A program made the position numbers and the translations under genes. This document shows, one piece after another, positions 58,891-64,000 of a stretch of 64,000 bases of DNA. Origin of the DNA: Galerina marginata (lineage: Eukaryota > Basidiomycota > Agaricomycetes > Agaricales > Galerinaceae). How positions within the stretch are numbered: position 1 is the stretch's first letter; every line of letters begins with the position of its first letter. The stretch spans positions 1,116,001-1,180,000 of the forward strand of contig JAECYW010000001.1 in NCBI GenBank assembly GCA_023014335.1, in the 5' to 3' direction. The notes beneath the pieces are model-generated. The model did no database searches, had not been told where the DNA came from, and was given only the letters and a program-made list of their open reading frames with translations.

Positions 58891-61800
58891 TCATAGAGGA
58901 TTTCCTGTTTTCTCCTTTTTATGTATTTCGTCTACAACCTGATCTGCAATAGCTGCAAGACTTTCGTCCTGATTGGAAGTCGTGATTCCATAGTAAGATG
59001 GGTTACTGGCAACCCGTTGCGACAAGTAAGTGAAGGACAGGGCATCGACAATAGATTGCTTGTCATTGTTACTTCCGTAGAATGTCCTCACCCAATCGCG
59101 AAGGATCGCGCTGCCAGGTAATTCAGATTCAAGTGGGAGACCCTCATCAAGGAATCTAGAGTACGTCTCAAGAGCTTCTGCCTGACAAAAAAGGTGGAAA
59201 TAACCTATTCCTGACTCCTGTACAGCGCGACTCTGCATCTTGACGAGCTCATTTAGGCTGTAGTCTCGAATCTGGCGAACCTGTCCCTTCGACATGGACA
59301 TACTGGGTACCCATGACGATCACAATGGGCGCTCGTGCTGGGACGCTCCAGCAAGAATCCTTCGGAATAACGAGAACACGAATGATTCTTTCGGTAAACA
59401 TTTCCAACATCAGAAGGCGATCATTTTTTTGGACACCAGGGTGAAAGAATCCAACGCCTTTGAGGACATAGTCCAGTAGTGTGGTGTCTTGGAGCCTTGC
59501 GCAATAATCTCCGACAAGGACATCAGAAATTGAGTTGGGTATGTAGCCTCTACCCGTCTCTATTTCCAAGGTGGATTTCGCGATAAGGTCTAAAGCGATT
59601 GGTCGACATTGTCCGCGAGAAGGGACAAAAACCAGAGCCGGCGTTTCTTCAGGCGAATCCTGTATAGCTCGGTATGCTGGTTTTATCATTGCCTTGAAAA
59701 GGGAAGCAGAATAGGGTATTGAAAAGGTTTGACGGGAGATAACGAGAGATTGATCACGATCCTGAGGACGGAAACTGTGGATCGCGGTGTTGTCGACGCT
59801 GAGCCATTTAGCGAGGTCAGCGGCATCGTTGATGGATGCAGAAATCCCGATGAATCGTACTGGCGATGATTGGGACGCAAGGCGAAGTAGGGAGAGCGCA
59901 AGCTCATACGTCGAATTAAGTTGTTCGAGTGCCTCGCATACCACCAAATGGAGGCCGGCAACGGCTAAGGGGCGAACACCACTAGTCACGGCATGGAGGA
60001 GTTGCTCTGCAGATATAACGCGTATGGTCCTAGCATATGCAGGCGAAAGAATACGTCTATTATCACCTCCATATTCCAGTAGGATGTTGCTTGACTGGGA
60101 ACCACAACGAAGTTCGGAAACGATTTCCAAAGCTGCCGTCTTGGTCGGAGCGACTACAAGAACCCAGCCTTCCTTTGCCTTCAAGATTGTATTCCTGTTC
60201 CGTATTATCAACACAGTCGCGATAACGCTCGATGGGGACTTACCAAATTGCCATCTGTGCGAGGGTGCTCTTACCGCTTCCGGCGGGTGCGCAAAACAAA
60301 GAGTTAGTCCTGTTATGCACAATGTTCCAGTAGGCGTGTGTCTGAAGCATATTAAGAGTGTTTAAACGAAGGGGGAATGCGTCTTTCATGTTTAAAGGCT
60401 GGATTCCATTGGTGATGAGGAAGGGTAAGTTGAGAACAGGGGTATGGACCTGAGACACAGAAGGCATTACGACAGAATCCAGAGACATTGCAATAGTATC
60501 CTCGGCGCCAACCCAGCGGTCTGATATCAAACGTATGGTAATAGAAGAGGGTGGTTGTTCATCTGGAATTGGGATAAAAAATTCCACTTTGATCAAATCC
60601 TGTGGTTTGGTTGAAAAGGATATGTAAATGCTGAAGGATATTCGAGCCATCTTGATCCTCTATCCAGATCCAAAATGGCTCATTTGTGCCATGAATTTTG
60701 GAATTCCATTCGAATGCACGAGTGACCGTGAGTGTCACCTTCAGCACGTCTGCCGTGATAGGTTGCAATGTGTACGCAATCTGAACCGTAGGGAATTGCT
60801 TCGCAGCATTTTGGATTGCTAGTCCGTGAGTTTCGTTTAAATGGACGAGTTGGCCCAAGTGGTTGGCATCCAAATCTGCGAGCTGAGATACCGACCAATC
60901 ATCCGCCCATTTCTCCAAGGAAAATAGTGTCTCTGGCTTGAGATTGAACTGTCGTAGAGGATGATCAAAAGACCATAATCTGCCTTCGATTGCTTTGCTC
61001 ATGTTCATCAGAACAGACGTAACGCTGGCCCATTTCTTGCTCATAGCTATTTCAAGTAGAGCACGCACAATTCGCCCACCGTTCTGAGCGACGTATGCCA
61101 TATCAGACACTAAGGCAAAATCTTCCACTGTTTCGCGAGAGACGTATCCTTGCAACAGAATGTTGACTTTGCCAGCGCTGGTGTCTGTGCCGCCCTACCA
61201 AAAGGTACAAGTCATTAGATCCACGCATGGTGTGTATGTAGTCAAAGACATGGATGACCTTGACCTGACACGGAACCCGTTCCATAATTTGTTCGAGCTC
61301 CTTGATCTCAGACTCGCGGACTTGAATTTGGTCAAACTTTGTAAGGTTAGTTTGAGCATTCAGAGGGCGACGATGCACAAAAACTTTTCACACCTCTGTG
61401 CTCATGCTCAGCATAGCTAAAACGTCCGCTTCTGACATCTTCGGTCGAAACTCTTTGTTGAAAATTTCGATAGACGTGTGGCGGATATAATACTTCGCAG
61501 CGATTCTGCCAAGTTCGGCAATTTGAAATTCTCCATGTTGGACGTCGTAATTGATCATTCGGTTAGTTGCGAGTCTTTGGGAGGCAATTGAGATCAATTC
61601 GTTTCGCTTCCCACCTAGCTGAGGATCGTCTTCAACGGATTCCCGCGGGATGCCTGTTAGACACAAAGTCAGTCACTAAACTGCTGAATAACCCCAAAAA
61701 CTGGCCATAAATGAACGGGTTCATCCGCATTCTGACGAAAAGATAGGTGTATCCCAACCATTGCACGGCATCTCGAATGTTAGCTACTGTCCCAAGAGCA

Positions 61801-64000
61801 ATTTCGGCATTTAAAGCATCCATCAAACCAGCCTGGAACCTAAGGGAGGAAGAGAAGAAAAGGGAGGCAAAATGGTACGAGTCAAGTTTTCGAAGCCCAC
61901 TAATCACTCACTGCTGATTCGATAGGAATCTGGATAATGATCTTGTAAGTCGACCTTCAAAAATAAGATGGCACTCTGATACCTGAGACGTGACGGCATC
62001 AAGATAATGAGCCAGTTTATCCTCAGTTGTGCAGATGTAGCCTTCGCCGCTCGTTTCCAAACCAGGTCGTCCAGCTCGACCAAAAACTTGGAGGACATCG
62101 AGCACCGATAGATCAACGAATTTACCCTTCGCGCTGTCATAAACTTGAGTGCCTTTAATGATAACTATATAAACAAACTGTGAGTTTGATTTCCCAGTTA
62201 GATACTTGAATACCTACCTGCGTGCGCGGGTAAATTAACACCCCAGGCTAATGTCGCAGTACAGCAAAGGACCTGTTCAAAACTAGAAATACAAAGATTG
62301 GAATACAACTTGCTGTGTAAACACTAACCTTGATGGCTTTGGCCTCGAACATTCTTTCCATCATGTTGCGATCTGAACGAAGCATTCCCGCGTGGTGTAT
62401 CCCAAAGCCGCTGTCAAAGAGTTGCTTCATTTCTTGATTCCTTGATTCTCCGATCTTTTGGCGAAAAAAATTCCATTGAGGATGGTCTTCACAGTTGAAT
62501 TCCTCAAGGTTCCCTTCCAGGAGTGCCGTCTCGCGCAAACTCGTGGCAGCTTTCACCGTCTCCTTGCGAGCATGGACGAAGACCATGACTTGATGCCCGT
62601 TAGCTACTAGCTCCGAAACCTTCTGAAATGTGACACTGTCAAGGTTCTTGCGCGATTGCAAACTACCAGGTTTTCCCTTAATACCCAAAAAATGTTGTTC
62701 CAATGGGACGGGTCTAAAGGATGAATCGAAATAGAAAAGACCTTTGTGGCGGGAGACACTGGAAAGTAACATGTGAGATAACAAGAGGATGTATTTGACT
62801 GGAAACGATATCGCACCACAGAAATTCAGCAACATCTCTGAAATTTGGAAGGGTGGCACTCAAACCGACGATTCGAATCATAGACTGGCTAGATTCGACC
62901 TGGAGCAATCTGATTAATGATGGTCTGTCAAGGTCGCCTCCGAACTCACTTGTCGCAGCGTCCGTGCTACGATAGTCTCTATGACGGCGCCTCTTTCTTC
63001 GTTCAATAGATGTACCTCATCGATTATCAAAAGCTTTAGACTCTGTCACTGAGGTTTCAGAGAGCATCACTTAATCAAGACCATGATACAGACCGATGCA
63101 AGCTCCCCTTCGCCTGTTGGCTTCCTAGTCACAACATCCCATTTTTCCGGAGTCGTTACAATGACTTGGGTTCGAGCAATCTCGGCTCGTGTTAATTGCA
63201 TGTCACCTGGCACATTTAAGGTGTGTAAACGCTACAAAAAGTAACTAACTTACCTGTCAACTCGCGGACTTCGATAGAGAGCCATGCCAGCCGTCGACCA
63301 AGCTTTCGCACAATCTCCGACGCGAGGGCTTTCATGGGAGCGCTAGAATACAATCGAAGCACGTTCAAGCTCTCGTGCAGTTAAGAATCTCGCAGCCACT
63401 CACACGTAGATGATCTTAAAGGCGTCTCTGTCAATTGCTTGGGGAATTGGTGCACCAGTTGAAAAGTTGCGTGTGAGCCGATGTTGGTCGATTACCCGCA
63501 GAATAGTCAGCATGGCCACGTCTGTTTTCCCCTGAGTAAAATTAAGTAACTTCCTAACGTCCATTCTATGCAACACTGACTGCACCGGTGGGGGCTTTCA
63601 CATATCTTAGCCAAATCGATTCTCGTTTATGCAATAAACCACGTTACCACATATAAGCAAATTTTCATTTGAACCGTATGCCGTGGGGTATACTATCGAT
63701 TGGATCCGATTTAGTGCAGAATATCCCTGGTTTAATTGTGCATAAGAACTGGAGAAAGCATAAGACATTGTGCCGGCGCACCGTGAAGCTTCCTTTGACG
63801 ATATCATCAAGTTCAGATACCGAGATTAGGCGTTCTGTTGACATCGGTGGAACAGGCTTGGCCGGCGGGATAACGACTTCTTCGTATTCCTATAAACATG
63901 AGCGTAACCGGCTTCAGAAAGAGATTAAGAGTGTTTACTTCATGGGTCTGTCTTGAAGTGCCGAGAGGCAGCATATACTTGGATCCAAACTGAGACACTG
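58891..64000 (-). CDS. SLH1: Ski2-like helicase Slh1/ASCC3 type, 3' part, with frame breaks (5' end outside)
   Basis: Helicase that splits collided ribosomes (Slh1/ASCC3 family). Exons: complement(join(58891..60194,60244..61194,61265..61336,61394..61653,61706..61839,61912..61929,61983..62164,62218..62272,62329..62758,62817..62899,62950..63042,63094..63206,63254..63342,63404..63531,63581..63594,63648..63726,63782..63889,63939..>64000)). First cassette intact: [57 protein letters not shown]; a Sec63 domain follows. [20 protein letters not shown] favours Slh1 over Brr2. The second cassette has APAGSGKS but VVCEALE instead of DExH. The protein ends after a short winged-helix segment ([20 protein letters not shown]) with no second Sec63 domain. 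Extra single bases are needed near 60600, in 61912-61929 and in 59255-59301 to keep frame. Confidence 0.88.

Noticed and set aside
58891..64000. Brr2 as identity of the right-edge helicase
   Set aside because: The segment [20 protein letters not shown] and the [17 protein letters not shown] upstream block fit Slh1/ASCC3, not the Brr2 equivalents.

Overview
The window looks like nuclear DNA of a filamentous basidiomycete, most likely an Agaricomycete. It holds 26 well-supported protein genes, one partial gene at each edge, with very short introns (mostly 45-60 nt, GT-AG with some GC-AG), many tiny exons, small intergenic gaps and both strands used. Protein families typical of mushrooms occur: a WW-like membrane protein of a common Agaricomycete family, a paired coiled-coil/CCCH zinc-finger protein family, a bacterial-type uracil phosphoribosyltransferase, and a membrane-anchored GH9 glucanase. 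I see no tRNA, rRNA, CRISPR array or bacterial-style operon. Exon models below were built by eye from ORFs, splice sites, reading-phase bookkeeping and recalled family motifs; no searches were run. Layout. 1-8 kb: tail of an alpha/beta hydrolase, replication licensing factor Cdt1 (-), then two tandem coiled-coil/CCCH zinc-finger paralogues (+) that share a 13-nt microexon. 8-19 kb: Rho GDI (+), the ubiquinone enzyme Coq2 (+), a Ytp1-like membrane protein (-), a 17-exon MFS anion permease (+) and a Ser/Thr-rich single-pass membrane protein (-). 19-34 kb: PKA regulatory subunit (-), a Herp-like ubiquitin-domain membrane protein (-), a decayed transposon-type fragment, a Gfo/Idh/MocA oxidoreductase (-), GH9 (+), sulfite reductase alpha chain Met10 (-), Upp-type UPRT (-) and nucleolar methyltransferase Rrp8 (-). 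34-49 kb: an unfamiliar P-loop NTPase (+), a DUF952 protein (-), a 388-bp terminal-inverted-repeat element, the WW-like membrane protein (-), nucleoporin Nsp1 (+), spliceosomal helicase Prp5 (-), an inverted-repeat bidirectional promoter, proteasome inhibitor PI31 (+) and an uncharacterised acidic protein (+). 49-64 kb: a 13-exon protein joining ankyrin repeats, DysF, FYVE and RING (-), a ferric reductase (-), kynurenine-type aminotransferase (+) and the 3' part of the ribosome-rescue helicase Slh1 (-). The genes are mostly housekeeping and do not form an obvious metabolic cluster. Most notable points: (i) single extra nucleotides break the frame in six or seven conserved genes between about 19.8 and 33.7 kb and again in Slh1, while other genes are clean. 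This fits either consensus insertion errors or real decay. (ii) The ANK-DysF-FYVE-RING architecture. (iii) An 8-14 nt microexon in each of six genes, one carrying part of a Walker A motif. (iv) A 37/39 inverted repeat spanning the Prp5/PI31 promoter. (v) An Slh1-like helicase with a degenerate second cassette and no second Sec63 domain. I did not find a convincing new multi-gene system.
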